Shown: positions 27,624 through 37,252 of the stretch, in pieces | Layout of the letters: every line of letters begins with the position of its first letter | Numbering within the stretch: position 1 is the first letter of the stretch | DNA from: Hahella ganghwensis DSM 17046 | GTDB taxonomy: Bacteria > Pseudomonadota > Gammaproteobacteria > Pseudomonadales > Oleiphilaceae | NCBI RefSeq assembly: GCF_000376785.1 | Contig: NZ_AQXX01000131.1 | Location: forward strand, 61,573-125,572 | Length of the DNA stretch: 64,000 nt | Direction of reading: 5' to 3' | Notes under the pieces: generated by a model | The model's input: the letters and a program-made list of their open reading frames with translations, nothing else | The model's database searches: none | What the model was told of the DNA's origin: nothing | Translations under genes and position numbers: made by a program

Positions 27624-30272
27624 TTAACCCAGGTGACGGAACAGCACCTGACGCAATTCGTCCCTGGATACAGGTTTACACAGGTGGCCATTCGCGCCAG
27701 CTTCAAGAGAGGCCTGAATATCCGAGATCGAGGCATTGCCGGACAACATATAAATCGGCTGGGTGTATCCCTGTCCCCTGAGTATTTTCAACGCCTCCAT
27801 ACCGTCCATCACCGGCATTTGAATATCCATGATAATGAGGTCCTGAGGCTGACTGGAGGCAATGTTCACGGCTTCATCACCATTCACCGCAACTTTGATT
27901 TCCGCGTGTTCCGCAGCACTTTCCACTTGCCGCTTCAATAGCAACTGGTTGGTGGCATTGTCTTCAACAATCAAAATATTGCAGGACTTTGCATAGGTTT
28001 TAGGACGCAGATGCTCACTGATGATCTGGTAAAATACCCGCCGATTAATCGGTTTGGCGATGTAATCATCGAAACCGACACTGAGGTAGTCTTCAACCTG
28101 ATGTTTCATGACATTGGCCGTAATGGCAATCAGCGGCACGCGGGGGTGGATTCTTACCAGTTGCCTGGCAGTATCCTCGCCCCCCATTTCAGGCATCTGG
28201 ATATCCAGTAAGATCAGATCAAAGCGTTCTTTCTCCATTGCCTCAATCGCGGCCCTGCCATTGTTCACGATGCTGACATCCAGCCCGGCCTGTCCTAGCA
28301 GCCGGGATATCAGATGTTGATTATCCGGGTTGTCTTCGGCCAACAGGACCTTCCCCTGCAACTGGGGAATAATCAGATCAGCCTCAAGTGACGTGGTTTC
28401 GGTCGCCTGCTCAAGCTCTTCGTCACAGGTGATCCACTTCACCCCGATCATTGGTCCTGGATCTATCGTCACCACAAAGCAACTCCCCTGTCCTTTACTG
28501 CTGCTGGCTATGATCTGCCCGCCCAGCAATCTGGCCAGCTCCCGGGAAATATGGAGACCCAGACCAGTCCCACCATACTGCCGGGTAGTAGACGAATCCG
28601 CCTGAACAAAAGGCTCAAAAACCCGGTCCAGCTCTTCCTGAGTCATACCGATACCGGTGTCCTCAATAGCAAAAGACAGTAGATGATGGGCGTTATCATA
28701 GGCGACCCGGATATCAATTTTCCCCCGATGAGTGAATTTGATCGCGTTCGCACCTAGATTGAAGAGTATCTGCTTCAATCTTGTAGGATCTGATACAAAA
28801 GTTTTCGGGAGGGGGTAAACCGGCGTAATGGAGAAACTGAGCGCTTTTTCGCTGGCCCGCATTCCAAGATGTGAACGCAGCTCTTCCAGGATATTGGCAA
28901 TATTAATATCAATCCGCTCAACCTCCAGTTGATCTGCTTCAATTTTGGAGATGTCCAGGATGTCGTTGATAATTGTCAGGAGATGGAATCCACTACGGAT
29001 AATTGTACCGGCAAACTGACGCCTTTCTTTCAGGCTGATATCCTGATCCAGGAGCGATTCAGCATATCCCAGTATGGCCGTCATGGGGGTTCTGATTTCA
29101 TGGCTCATATTTGCCAGAAAACGGCTTTTCGCCTTTTCCGATTCCTCTGCTGCATGCTGGGCCTGGGTTGCCTGCTCCCGCGCTACTCTCTCCCTCTCCA
29201 GCAATCGCGCGTTACGGATCGCCGTACCGACCTGGACCAAATAATCACCAATAGTATGAAAAGCCAGTTCGTCCAGCTCCAGCGGCTTTTCATAGTTGAA
29301 AATCGCGAATCCGCCAATCACCTTGTTTTCCACATGGAGGGGAAAATACGCGACCGATATCGGCGCTTTAAGTTCATAGAGCTCCATATCAATGGGAGGC
29401 GCAATGTCAGGATTCGGGCGTTCCGCTCTGGGAATATAGACTTGTCGATCCTTCAGCAGCGGCCATACAAAGATACTCTTTGCCTCCTCGCGGGTTGAAA
29501 AGCCGATCCCCACTACCTCACCAAGAATATCCCCGGACACATAATCACCATAACTCCTTTCGATATGCACCCATTGTCCATCATCGCTAAGGGAGGTGAG
29601 ATAAACCTGCTCGAATGAGTACATCTGCCTAAGCGTTGCCAGGACAGGCTTCATAATCTCATCCAGCTCCAGATGGGTATTGACCCGCTGGGCCAGCTCA
29701 CTGATATCCTGGAGCGTCTCTTTTTGTTGGGCCAGACGATTCTTCACCCGGATCAACTTCTGGTTCACCTTGTAGAACATTCCTCCCAGACTCAGCATAT
29801 AGATATAAAGTGCCGAACAAACAAGGATGGTGGCGAACAGACTCAGATATTCACGGAAATAGAAACCATAGACGGCAGACACGATCACCATACCCAGCAG
29901 CATGCTGAAAGTACCAACAAACAACAGCCGCAATCCCCCTGCACTGAAATTGCTCATGGTCGCACTACTGATCATGGCAACGGTTACCAGGGGATTAAAC
30001 CCCCATATGGCAATAGAAGCCCCGTAGGCGAAATTATCCAGCAGGATGTTTCGACGTTCGTCTTTTTCGGTTTTGGTAAAAAGATGAATCAGGTGGGGAT
30101 ATAACAAAGTGTGCAGCAACAGGATGGACCATAAGCCTGCGGATACTGAAGTTCCCAATATGGCGCAGTGCATGAGCAGAACTATCAGACAGGCCAATAC
30201 CCGCAAAGGATGAGCGTGGACAACAGCCCCCTCTTTGCCGTGCCGGTACAGCGCCACTATTGCTCTAATCAC
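27624..30272 (-). CDS. Hybrid sensor histidine kinase with membrane sensor, GAF and two receiver domains
   Basis: 882 residues. Domains in order: a membrane region with about six helices (23-165), a coiled coil (about 168-195), a GAF-like domain (about 195-355), HisKA with phospho-acceptor H391 (MSHEIRTPM), HATPase (N box around 505-511, DTGIGM, GGTGLGL), receiver 1 with D690 (LILLDIQMPEMGG) and receiver 2 with D816 (LIIMDIQMPVMDG). No Hpt domain is present, so phosphate probably passes to a separate protein. It converges on the urc operon but need not be related to it. The signal is unknown. Confidence 0.93.
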   Translation of the reverse strand: MIRAIVALYRHGKEGAVVHAHPLRVLACLIVLLMHCAILGTSVSAGLWSILLLHTLLYPHLIHLFTKTEKDERRNILLDNFAYGASIAIWGFNPLVTVAMISSATMSNFSAGGLRLLFVGTFSMLLGMVIVSAVYGFYFREYLSLFATILVCSALYIYMLSLGGMFYKVNQKLIRVKNRLAQQKETLQDISELAQRVNTHLELDEIMKPVLATLRQMYSFEQVYLTSLSDDGQWVHIERSYGDYVSGDILGEVVGIGFSTREEAKSIFVWPLLKDRQVYIPRAERPNPDIAPPIDMELYELKAPISVAYFPLHVENKVIGGFAIFNYEKPLELDELAFHTIGDYLVQVGTAIRNARLLERERVAREQATQAQHAAEESEKAKSRFLANMSHEIRTPMTAILGYAESLLDQDISLKERRQFAGTIIRSGFHLLTIINDILDISKIEADQLEVERIDINIANILEELRSHLGMRASEKALSFSITPVYPLPKTFVSDPTRLKQILFNLGANAIKFTHRGKIDIRVAYDNAHHLLSFAIEDTGIGMTQEELDRVFEPFVQADSSTTRQYGGTGLGLHISRELARLLGGQIIASSSKGQGSCFVVTIDPGPMIGVKWITCDEELEQATETTSLEADLIIPQLQGKVLLAEDNPDNQHLISRLLGQAGLDVSIVNNGRAAIEAMEKERFDLILLDIQMPEMGGEDTARQLVRIHPRVPLIAITANVMKHQVEDYLSVGFDDYIAKPINRRVFYQIISEHLRPKTYAKSCNILIVEDNATNQLLLKRQVESAAEHAEIKVAVNGDEAVNIASSQPQDLIIMDIQMPVMDGMEALKILRGQGYTQPIYMLSGNASISDIQASLEAGANGHLCKPVSRDELRQVLFRHLG

Positions 30273-30447
30273 CTATACTCGTACCTTTTTTTACCGCAGT
30301 CACTTACCAGTGTTTTAAAACGACGGCATCTCAACGCCAACTGGCGGGCCTCAGTTGATCTCGGCTCTCATTCTGCAAATAAGCAACATTTTATTATTAA
30401 GTGTAATCCCTTTATCCTGATCTGGCCTGAGAGTTGTGAACAACCTC

Positions 30448-31239
30448 TTAAAACAGGGATTTCATTGAGCCACCGTCAACCACCATGGCGGTACCGGTCA
30501 CATAACCTGAAGCCTCAGAAAGCAAGAAACAGGCAGCCTGGGCAAATTCATCTGGCTGCCCATAGCGACCGAGCGGGATCGAAGACTCAGAAGACGCTTT
30601 CTGCTCAGCCACGGTAATTCCCTTCTTACCGGCAGCCGTCTTATCCAGCGCCTGAACCCTCGGTGTGTCTATTCGTCCGGGGATAATCGTATTCAGCCGT
30701 ATTCCATCAACAGCGCATTGTCGTGAAAGACTTTTGACAAGACTCGTCACTCCTGTGCGCATTACATTGGATAACAGCAGCATATCAATAGGCTCTTTCA
30801 CTGAGGAGGAAGTAATTACCACGATACTGCCGTTCCCGGCCTGACGCATAAGGGGCAGCGCACAGCGAATCATCCTCACACTGCTCATCATGGTAAGATC
30901 AAATGCTGCCTGCCAGGCCACATCATCAAAGTCGTCAAACTGCCCTGCAGGCGGCCCACCGGCATTGACCAAAAGTGCATCCGGAATGCCGAGTGATTCA
31001 ACCGTCCTGTCAAACCAGCCCTGGATGCCTTCTGCATCCAGCGCATCCACCGGTTGAGCCAGCACCTTCACCCCAAATTCCTGACGAATACTGTCAGCCG
31101 CCGCTGCAATTTTTTCCGGGGATCGGCTCATGATGGACAAATTGGCCCCTTCCCGGGCACATTGCCGGGCAATGGCCAGGCCCAACCCGGAACTGGCTGC
31201 CGCGACCATCACCGTCTTACCCTGTAATCCAAGATCCAT
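30448..31239 (-). CDS. Short-chain dehydrogenase/reductase, atypical active site
   Basis: 263 residues from ATG 31239 (GGGGGA 6 bases upstream). The Rossmann motif reads VMVAAASSGLGLAIA, NAGG follows, and the C-terminus has GSMKSLF. The usual YxxxK catalytic pair is replaced by SNVMR (in LLLSNVMRTGVTSLVKSLSR), as in a subset of BKR-like SDRs, so standard ketoreductase chemistry is uncertain. The preceding exporter gene ends at 31266, 26 bases upstream, so the two are probably co-transcribed. Confidence 0.88.
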   Translation of the reverse strand: MDLGLQGKTVMVAAASSGLGLAIARQCAREGANLSIMSRSPEKIAAAADSIRQEFGVKVLAQPVDALDAEGIQGWFDRTVESLGIPDALLVNAGGPPAGQFDDFDDVAWQAAFDLTMMSSVRMIRCALPLMRQAGNGSIVVITSSSVKEPIDMLLLSNVMRTGVTSLVKSLSRQCAVDGIRLNTIIPGRIDTPRVQALDKTAAGKKGITVAEQKASSESSIPLGRYGQPDEFAQAACFLLSEASGYVTGTAMVVDGGSMKSLF

Positions 31240-31265
31240 ATCCGTTCCCCCGATTGCTATCGGCA

Positions 31266-32504
31266 TCAGTGCGATGCGTTGTCAGTTTCCTCAGCAAGCT
31301 CTTGCCGGTAAAGTTGCGGAGCACGCCAGACCAGGATCAAGCCCACCACAACGCAGACGAGCATTAACAGTACTATAGGGTTCAAGGTCGAATCTGACAA
31401 TAAAGTGGCCAGACCACTGACCAGACCACTCAATGTCATAGGTATCGCTCCCAGCAACGCTGAAGCAGTGCCGCTGTTACGCTCAAAAAAGTGCATATAG
31501 CTCGCCTGTATATTGGGGGCTACCGCACCTAAAGAGCCAACAGCCAGCATCAGTGCCGGAGCGAACAGATACAGACTCTGCATCCAGGTGACCGATACCA
31601 ACAGAAGTATCACGGCCATGATCTGAATTGAAACACCCAGTTTGACAACCTGAACCGGCTCATAAAACTTCAGCATACGGCGCCCAAGAATATTCATGCA
31701 GGCCATGACCGCAATATTACCGGCAAACAGGATCGAAAATGTATAGGCCGTTAAGCCGAACCACTCCTGGTAAATAAATGAGGCATGCGTCAGAAATATC
31801 ATCATGACGCTGATTACCATGGCCTGAATCACAATAAATCTGATCGCCATTGGGCGGGTAAACACACTCCAGTAGCTGCTTAAAAGTTTCTGCGGAGGTT
31901 TAGGGACATGAGGTGGCATACGCGAAAACAATCCAGTCCACAGGCAGATCGCCACGATTCCGCCATAAATTGCCAGGAAGATGAAAATGCCACGCCAACT
32001 GGTGACAGTCAAAATGGTGCTTCCCACAGTCGGTGCAATGGCTGGTGCAATGATCATAATCAGACCGATCATGGAAAATAACTTGGCAGCCTCCTTCCCC
32101 TTACAGCGATCCCGGACGATAGCTGGTATGGATACAGAGGTCCACCCGCCACCAAAAGCCTGGATCGCCCGCCAGAACAATAACGACTCCAGTGAGTCGC
32201 TCATAGCCAACATCAGGCTCGCCAGCATAAAGACCGCCAACCCCGACATCATTGCCAGTTTTCTGCCGTAACGATCAGAAACCGGGCCTCCCACGAGCTG
32301 GCCGAATGCCATCACGAAGATATAGATACTGATAGTCAGCGACACATCATGCAGTTCAATACCAAGAGACTGGGCGATACTGGGAAAGGCTGGCAGGTAG
32401 GTGTCAATAGTGAATGGCCCTAGCGCAACCGCTGACGCCAGAAGCAATGTCAGCCTGGTGCTGGAAACGGTCTTGTCTTCAGGAACTTGAGGATTCACGG
32501 ACAT
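31266..32504 (-). CDS. Bcr/CflA-family MFS multidrug exporter
   Basis: 412 residues from ATG 32504 (MSVNPQVPEDK); the frame is open for 46 more codons upstream without a better site. It has twelve membrane helices. Family signs are GPFTIDTYLPAFPSIAQSLG in helix 1, the GQLVGGPVSDRYGRK loop 2-3 motif and RAIQAFGGGWTSVSIPAIVRD. It is probably a proton-driven exporter of drugs such as bicyclomycin-like compounds. It is co-directional with the SDR downstream. Confidence 0.92.
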   Translation of the reverse strand: MSVNPQVPEDKTVSSTRLTLLLASAVALGPFTIDTYLPAFPSIAQSLGIELHDVSLTISIYIFVMAFGQLVGGPVSDRYGRKLAMMSGLAVFMLASLMLAMSDSLESLLFWRAIQAFGGGWTSVSIPAIVRDRCKGKEAAKLFSMIGLIMIIAPAIAPTVGSTILTVTSWRGIFIFLAIYGGIVAICLWTGLFSRMPPHVPKPPQKLLSSYWSVFTRPMAIRFIVIQAMVISVMMIFLTHASFIYQEWFGLTAYTFSILFAGNIAVMACMNILGRRMLKFYEPVQVVKLGVSIQIMAVILLLVSVTWMQSLYLFAPALMLAVGSLGAVAPNIQASYMHFFERNSGTASALLGAIPMTLSGLVSGLATLLSDSTLNPIVLLMLVCVVVGLILVWRAPQLYRQELAEETDNASH

Positions 32505-32793
32505 TAAAAAGAGAACCTTTTTGGCGAGAATATGAAAAAAAGCATGAAAGAGTAGCGTCTTTCCCCATAAATACAATTCTGATTTATGAAACAGTCCTTT
32601 CGGACCAGGATGTTCAGATTGAAGGGACAGACACGATTGCAAGGTTTTGTTACATGGGAATTTAACCCACAGAATCTGCTAAGTGGTTATACTTACCACA
32701 AAATCTCCATCACCATGGGTCTCAATCACTCGTGTAGAATTATTGAAAGTTCAGGACAAGTGAGACCCTAACTGCAGAAACGGAAGCTCGACT

Positions 32794-33699
32794 ATGCAAA
32801 GAATTCCCGTATGTCATAACGGCCCAACTTTTTCCCGATTCATTTATGGCTGGTGGAGACTGGCCGATTGGAACCTGTCTGCCGCAGATATTCAGCAGCG
32901 CATTGAAGATTGTCTGAGCAAAGGCATTACCACCCATGACCATGCAGACATCTATGGTGATTATACCTGCGAATCGTTATTCGGGCAGGCCCTGAAACAG
33001 GCCCCAAAGCTCAGGGAAAAAATGGAGCTGGTCACAAAGTGCGGTATTCAACTGGTCTCCCCTAACCGGCCGAATCATCAGTCCAAATCCTATAACACCA
33101 CCAAAGATCACATTATCCGTTCGGCGGAAAACAGCCTTCGCGTGATGCACACAGATTATCTTGATGCTCTGCTGATTCATCGTCCTGATCCACTGATGAA
33201 TGCCGATGAAGTTGCCGAGGCCTTCACTACGCTGCACACCAGCGGGAAAGTAAAGCATTTCGGCGTGTCCAACTTTACACCACGCCAGTTTGATCTGCTC
33301 CAGTCCAGGCTTGAGTTTCCTTTAGTCACCAATCAGGTGGAAGTCTCTGTCCTTCATTTGCCGCCACTGACGGACGGAACTCTCGACCAGGCCCAGCAAC
33401 TGGGACGCTGCCCGATGGCATGGTCCAGTCTCGCGGGTGGTCGCCTGTTCAGTGATACCACCACCAGGGCATCCCATGTGCGTACCGCATTGGAAGAGGT
33501 CGGAAAGAATATGGGCGGAGCCCATCTGGATCAGGTGGCCCTTTCCTGGTTACTGCAACATCCCGCCAATATTATGCCAATTATTGGTAGCGGCTCTCTC
33601 CAACGAATTGAAAGCGCTGTTGCCGCTGAAGCCATGAAAATGTCCAGGGAAGACTGGTACCAGATCTATGAGGCCTCCGCCGGTCAGGAATTGCCTTGA
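32794..33699 (+). CDS. Aldo/keto reductase, YdhF-like
   Basis: 301 residues with the AKR barrel. The tetrad is visible as D and Y in THDHADIYGDY (about 47-57), K in ELVTKCGI and H in LLIHRPDPL. The NADPH-site motifs SNFTP and the C-terminal IIGSGSLQRIE are present. The closest named family member by motifs is E. coli YdhF. The gene lies alone, divergent from the exporter gene, with 289 bp between that hold promoters only. Confidence 0.92.
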   Translation: MQRIPVCHNGPTFSRFIYGWWRLADWNLSAADIQQRIEDCLSKGITTHDHADIYGDYTCESLFGQALKQAPKLREKMELVTKCGIQLVSPNRPNHQSKSYNTTKDHIIRSAENSLRVMHTDYLDALLIHRPDPLMNADEVAEAFTTLHTSGKVKHFGVSNFTPRQFDLLQSRLEFPLVTNQVEVSVLHLPPLTDGTLDQAQQLGRCPMAWSSLAGGRLFSDTTTRASHVRTALEEVGKNMGGAHLDQVALSWLLQHPANIMPIIGSGSLQRIESAVAAEAMKMSREDWYQIYEASAGQELP

Positions 33700-33727
33700 C
33701 CTGAAAAAGACACTGAAATAACTGAAT

Positions 33728-33753
33728 GGATGTGCAGCCACGCAGGCACATCC
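33728..33753 (+). terminator. Hairpin downstream of the aldo/keto reductase
   Basis: A perfect 8-bp stem GGATGTGC/GCACATCC (33728-33735 with 33746-33753) has a 10-base loop and starts 28 bases after the stop. Only two T follow, so termination strength is uncertain. Confidence 0.55.
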
Positions 33754-33859
33754 TTACACCACCTTAATATCCTTCCAGCAATGATGGAGAAATTAACCTA
33801 AACTAAGTTTGTCGAAGGTAATACCTGCCAGAATTCACGGAAATAGCTGTTGTCGTGTA

Positions 33860-34852
33860 ATGACTAATCAAATCAGAGTTGTGATTATCCTGTTTCTGGC
33901 TTTCGCCAGTGTGGCGCAAGCCTCCATTCGCATTGCCGTCATTGGTAAAACCAAGAATGACAGCTTCTACGTATCCTCACACAACGGCTGCCTGCATTTT
34001 GCGAAATCACATCCTGAAGTTTCCTGCCTCTACGATGGCCCGGCAGATTACCAGGACCCCAGATCCCAGGCGAAAGTGGTGCAGAGGATTATCGCCGAGG
34101 GAGTCGATGGCCTGCTGATATCGACAACGGACTCTGAGCACCTGGTAAAAGAAGCGCTTGTCAAAGCAAAATCAAAATCCATTCCAACCGTCATGTTTGA
34201 TTCTGATCTGCTACCCGAGCATAGCCAATACCGCCTGGCGTATGTCGGGACCAACAATATCGATTTCGGAAAAGCATTGGGAAATTATGCCCATCGATAT
34301 AAGCGCAAAGAGGAGCTCACCAGTTTTTGCATTCAAAGCGGACACCATACAACTCCCAATTTGAATGAACGAATTAAAGGCGTCCGACTCGCATTAAGTG
34401 GCGGCGAAACAGTCGCGCCACTCGACAATGTTAACGGTTGGAAAGAAAACAGCCGTTGTCCGCTCTACTCCGAAGGCAAAAGAGATACTGCAATATTTCA
34501 ACTGGAACAAATGATCACGGCTTATGATCCACCTCCAGTCATTATTGCCGTGGCTGGATTTGCCCAGTTCTCAGAGAAATATATCGGGCGTATGCAGCGA
34601 TTTAAATCACGTATTGCTGCCGATGAGGTGGTCATCATTTCAGCGGACACTGAGCCCTTACAATTGGATGCTTTGGCCGAAGGGCTTTCCACCGTCAATA
34701 TCGGTCAAAGACCTTTTGAAATGGGCCGTCAGGGTACCGAATTGTTGTATCGATATATCAAGTATGCTGAAAAGCCGGACAAAGAATTATTCCACCTTGG
34801 GTACCATTACTGCACGCCGGAAAACCTGGATACTTGTATTGCAACGGAGTAG
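33860..34852 (+). CDS. Periplasmic sugar/autoinducer-type binding protein (Peripla_BP_4)
   Basis: 330 residues from ATG 33860, chosen because it opens directly with a signal peptide (IRVVIILFLAFASVAQA); a TTG at 33809 is an in-frame alternative. The mature part has the type-1 binding-protein fold (IRIAVIGKTKNDSFY, DGLLISTTDSEHL, PTVMFDSDL, YVGTNN). There is no transporter gene beside it, so it could serve a sensor, as LuxP or TorT-like proteins do, rather than an importer. Six Cys occur in the mature protein, unusual for the family. Ligand unknown. Confidence 0.8.
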   Translation: MTNQIRVVIILFLAFASVAQASIRIAVIGKTKNDSFYVSSHNGCLHFAKSHPEVSCLYDGPADYQDPRSQAKVVQRIIAEGVDGLLISTTDSEHLVKEALVKAKSKSIPTVMFDSDLLPEHSQYRLAYVGTNNIDFGKALGNYAHRYKRKEELTSFCIQSGHHTTPNLNERIKGVRLALSGGETVAPLDNVNGWKENSRCPLYSEGKRDTAIFQLEQMITAYDPPPVIIAVAGFAQFSEKYIGRMQRFKSRIAADEVVIISADTEPLQLDALAEGLSTVNIGQRPFEMGRQGTELLYRYIKYAEKPDKELFHLGYHYCTPENLDTCIATE

Positions 34853-34927
34853 TGAACCAAGAATGCTCTCTGGAAACCCCACTATACCACTGAACCTCAT
34901 CGGCCAAACCAACCCGAAAACCTAGTC

Positions 34928-35359
34928 CTAGTATAGAGTCACTGTCGTAAAGTAAATCACCACTGCATATCGCACAGCTTTGCCGGTAAAGGTTAACAGG
35001 AAAAACAGCCAGAACTTGACTCTCATGATACCAGCAATAAACGTCAGTGCGTCGCCTCCTACTGGTGCCCAGGCCATCAGCAAAGACCAGACGCCATATT
35101 TTTGGAACCAACTTTGGGCTTTATGGAGTTGATTTTCTTTAAAGGGAAACCATTTCCGCTTCTGGAAGTGCAACAGATAACGGCCCATGACCCAGTTGAC
35201 TGCTGCCCCCAGTGTATTTCCCATAGAGGCAACAAACCAGATCAGAAACCAGGCTTCCGGCTCTTTCAGAAGTTGGGCCACCACCAGCACTTCTGAATAA
35301 AATGGCAACAGAGTCGCTGCCAGGAAGGCACTGAAAAAAATTAACAGATAATCAAACAC
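34928..35359 (-). CDS. YqaA-like (SNARE-associated/VTT) membrane protein
   Basis: 143 residues with four hydrophobic segments, starting with GTG 35359 (GAAGGG 7 bases upstream). The DedA/VTT-like features are NTLGAAVNWVMGRY and APVGGDALTFIAGIMRVKFW. It is the last gene of the amidoligase operon, 32 bases after the amidotransferase. The family is linked to lipid or small-solute membrane transport, but no firm function is known. Its place suggests export or membrane handling of the operon's product. Confidence 0.85.
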   Translation of the reverse strand: MFDYLLIFFSAFLAATLLPFYSEVLVVAQLLKEPEAWFLIWFVASMGNTLGAAVNWVMGRYLLHFQKRKWFPFKENQLHKAQSWFQKYGVWSLLMAWAPVGGDALTFIAGIMRVKFWLFFLLTFTGKAVRYAVVIYFTTVTLY

Positions 35360-35391
35360 GTTTTCGGCCCTTCATCGCCATGTTTTGAACT

Positions 35392-36090
35392 TCAGCTATA
35401 GAGCACTTCCGCTCGTGAACCCATAGCCTCATCAATCAGACGTTGAAACAAGCGACGTTGCCTGCCGATGTATTGCAGATATTCCGGGTGCCATTGAACG
35501 CCGACCAAATAGGGATGCAGGTCTGATTCTATCGCCTGCACAAAATCGTCCATATCACGGGCCACCACTCTTAACCCGCGCCCCAGTTCATCAACGGCCT
35601 GATGGTGCAGACTGTTAATACGCCACTTCTCTGTTTTGATCGAGGCATGAACTTTACCGATATCCGTGCAAATAGCCGTTTTGGATGGAAAAGGTGTGCG
35701 ACGGTTGGATGTCAGGCTTCGTAGCGGTCTGATATCCGGATGCAGGTTTCCCCCCAGGACAACGTTAATCAATTGAGCACCACGACATATCCCCATGATC
35801 GGCAAATGGGTTTCCAATGCATGCTCAATCATTTCTATTTCAAAATCATCTCTGGGCTTATCAATTTTGCTCAGTCCGTTATCCTCGCCTCCATAGAGCG
35901 TCGGATCGATATCACTGCCACCACCGATAATAATACCTCTGAAGCGCTCTTTCTTATGCTCCCGATAGGTATCGGGTGTGAGACGGACAGCATTGCCTCC
36001 CGCCAATGCGACTGCCATACGCGTCGCCCACCAGGAAATAGGATACTTATCATCCGGGCCGGTAACACCTATGTCGGGACGATCAGCCAT
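35392..36090 (-). CDS. Class I glutamine amidotransferase / gamma-glutamyl hydrolase (PuuD-like, C26)
   Basis: 232 residues. The triad is present: nucleophile C102 in MGICRGAQLIN, with H201 and E203 in GVQWHPEY. It resembles gamma-glutamyl-GABA hydrolases. The start overlaps the amidoligase gene by 22 bases, so translation is coupled. Amidoligase genes of this class are known to be paired with such hydrolases, which may remove or trim the gamma-glutamyl or amide group made by the ligase. Substrate unknown. Confidence 0.88.
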   Translation of the reverse strand: MADRPDIGVTGPDDKYPISWWATRMAVALAGGNAVRLTPDTYREHKKERFRGIIIGGGSDIDPTLYGGEDNGLSKIDKPRDDFEIEMIEHALETHLPIMGICRGAQLINVVLGGNLHPDIRPLRSLTSNRRTPFPSKTAICTDIGKVHASIKTEKWRINSLHHQAVDELGRGLRVVARDMDDFVQAIESDLHPYLVGVQWHPEYLQYIGRQRRLFQRLIDEAMGSRAEVLYS

Positions 36091-37067
36091 GTTTTTACTT
36101 TTTCCTTCCAGGGGGTCATGATCTCTTTGGACAACAGCTTATGATTGTAAAAATACCCTTCACAAACTTGCTTCAGACGGACCGGGTCATTGGCCAGTTC
36201 CTCCACCTGCCACCAATCATTCCAACACCGCCAGATACCCCACTGAGGATTATCCACATCGGAATTGGGCAACCGGTAGTGAAGTGTCGGACGCTTTCGT
36301 AGCTTCTGACTTCCTATGGTGTTTATGACTCTCTCTTCATCAAGATAGGCAAATAGCGGCAACATATCCATCACCCGGTTTCGGGTTGGATTGAACTCCA
36401 GATAATCATCAATCAGTTCGGTAATCTTAGGCGCATAATGATGATCCAGCACCAATTCAGTATACTCACTGGAAAACGCCCGAATGAAGGGAGACAGTTT
36501 CCGGCTCAATACCACTTCCTCTTTTTCCACCAACCAGTCAAACAGGCAAAGAAAGGCTCTGAGATATCTTAGAATTGTCTGGCAGTGCAGATCAGGAAGC
36601 TCGGGGTTAAGGTGTACACCAAAGGCAAACAAGGCACTTTCCCGGGTGCCTTGAGCCCCAGCCAGTCGCAAACGCTCCATCAAGGTATCAAGTTCATGCA
36701 ACTGACTGATTTCAATAGGTGGAGCAACCAGTTCACAGGGAACAATATTCTTGGCCAGAGCCCCCAGAGCATCGGAAGCAATCAACTCCAGCTCTCCAGC
36801 TTTATCCATCCCCGGAGACAGTCTCTCGCGCCCATATTTGGTCAGGTATCCAAAATCCAGTTCAACCTTGAATTTTCCGAATGCAGTGCCTTCAACATCG
36901 TACTCATAAGGCGATCGTTTATTGAGAGTACCGCCAAATTGCTCGACCACTTCTTCGGCAATTGTCACCAGCTCGATACCGGACATTTCTACCTCAACAC
37001 CGACCCTGCGCTCGGTGCCGTCGGCTTTCTGCCATTGTCCCGGTTTTTTAAAGCTTCCCCATGTCAT
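36069..37067 (-). CDS. Amidoligase (Amidoligase_2, glutamine-synthetase-like fold)
   Basis: About 332 residues from ATG 37067 (AGGA 5 bases upstream; ATG 37073 is also possible). The RRVGVEVEMSG strand (residues 20-30, E25 and E27) is the hallmark of this COOH-NH2 ligase family, followed by ELIASDALG and a FGVHLNPELPD metal-site strand. The family is predicted to form amide bonds in peptides or metabolites using ATP. It is the first gene of a three-gene operon with the amidotransferase and YqaA-like protein. No dedicated substrate protein is evident. Confidence 0.85.
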   Translation of the reverse strand: MTWGSFKKPGQWQKADGTERRVGVEVEMSGIELVTIAEEVVEQFGGTLNKRSPYEYDVEGTAFGKFKVELDFGYLTKYGRERLSPGMDKAGELELIASDALGALAKNIVPCELVAPPIEISQLHELDTLMERLRLAGAQGTRESALFAFGVHLNPELPDLHCQTILRYLRAFLCLFDWLVEKEEVVLSRKLSPFIRAFSSEYTELVLDHHYAPKITELIDDYLEFNPTRNRVMDMLPLFAYLDEERVINTIGSQKLRKRPTLHYRLPNSDVDNPQWGIWRCWNDWWQVEELANDPVRLKQVCEGYFYNHKLLSKEIMTPWKEKVKTWLIVPT

Positions 37068-37170
37068 GATCATCCTGCCGTTGTCTTGATGAATGTAAGA
37101 CTCTCGTGCGCGGCCCTGAAGGGCATTGCCCAACTATGGCGGTTTAGGTTATCAGGGTAACTTTTTTAGC

Positions 37171-37190
37171 CCGGTTGACCAATCAACCGG
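37171..37190. promoter_or_regulatory. Palindrome upstream of the amidoligase operon
   Basis: CCGGTTGA-CCAA-TCAACCGG is a perfect 8-bp inverted repeat about 105 bases before the amidoligase start. No T-run follows on either strand, so an operator is likelier than a terminator. Confidence 0.5.
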
Positions 37191-37252
37191 ATCTATTTAT
37201 GAATGCCAGCGGATCTATTTATGAATGCCACCGGGTCTTTTCATTAATGCCA
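37188..37252. repeat. Three 22-bp direct repeats (iteron-like) upstream of the amidoligase operon
   Basis: Units at 37188-37208 and 37210-37230 are identical over 21 bases (core GATCTATTTATGAATGCC). A third, at 37232-37252, is degenerate but keeps CGGGTCTTTT and TTAATGCCA. The 22-bp period is two helical turns. The repeats overlap the end of the 37171 palindrome. Confidence 0.85.

Noticed and set aside
37188..37252. CRISPR array
   Set aside because: The three units are contiguous with one-base gaps; there are no spacers and no cas genes.
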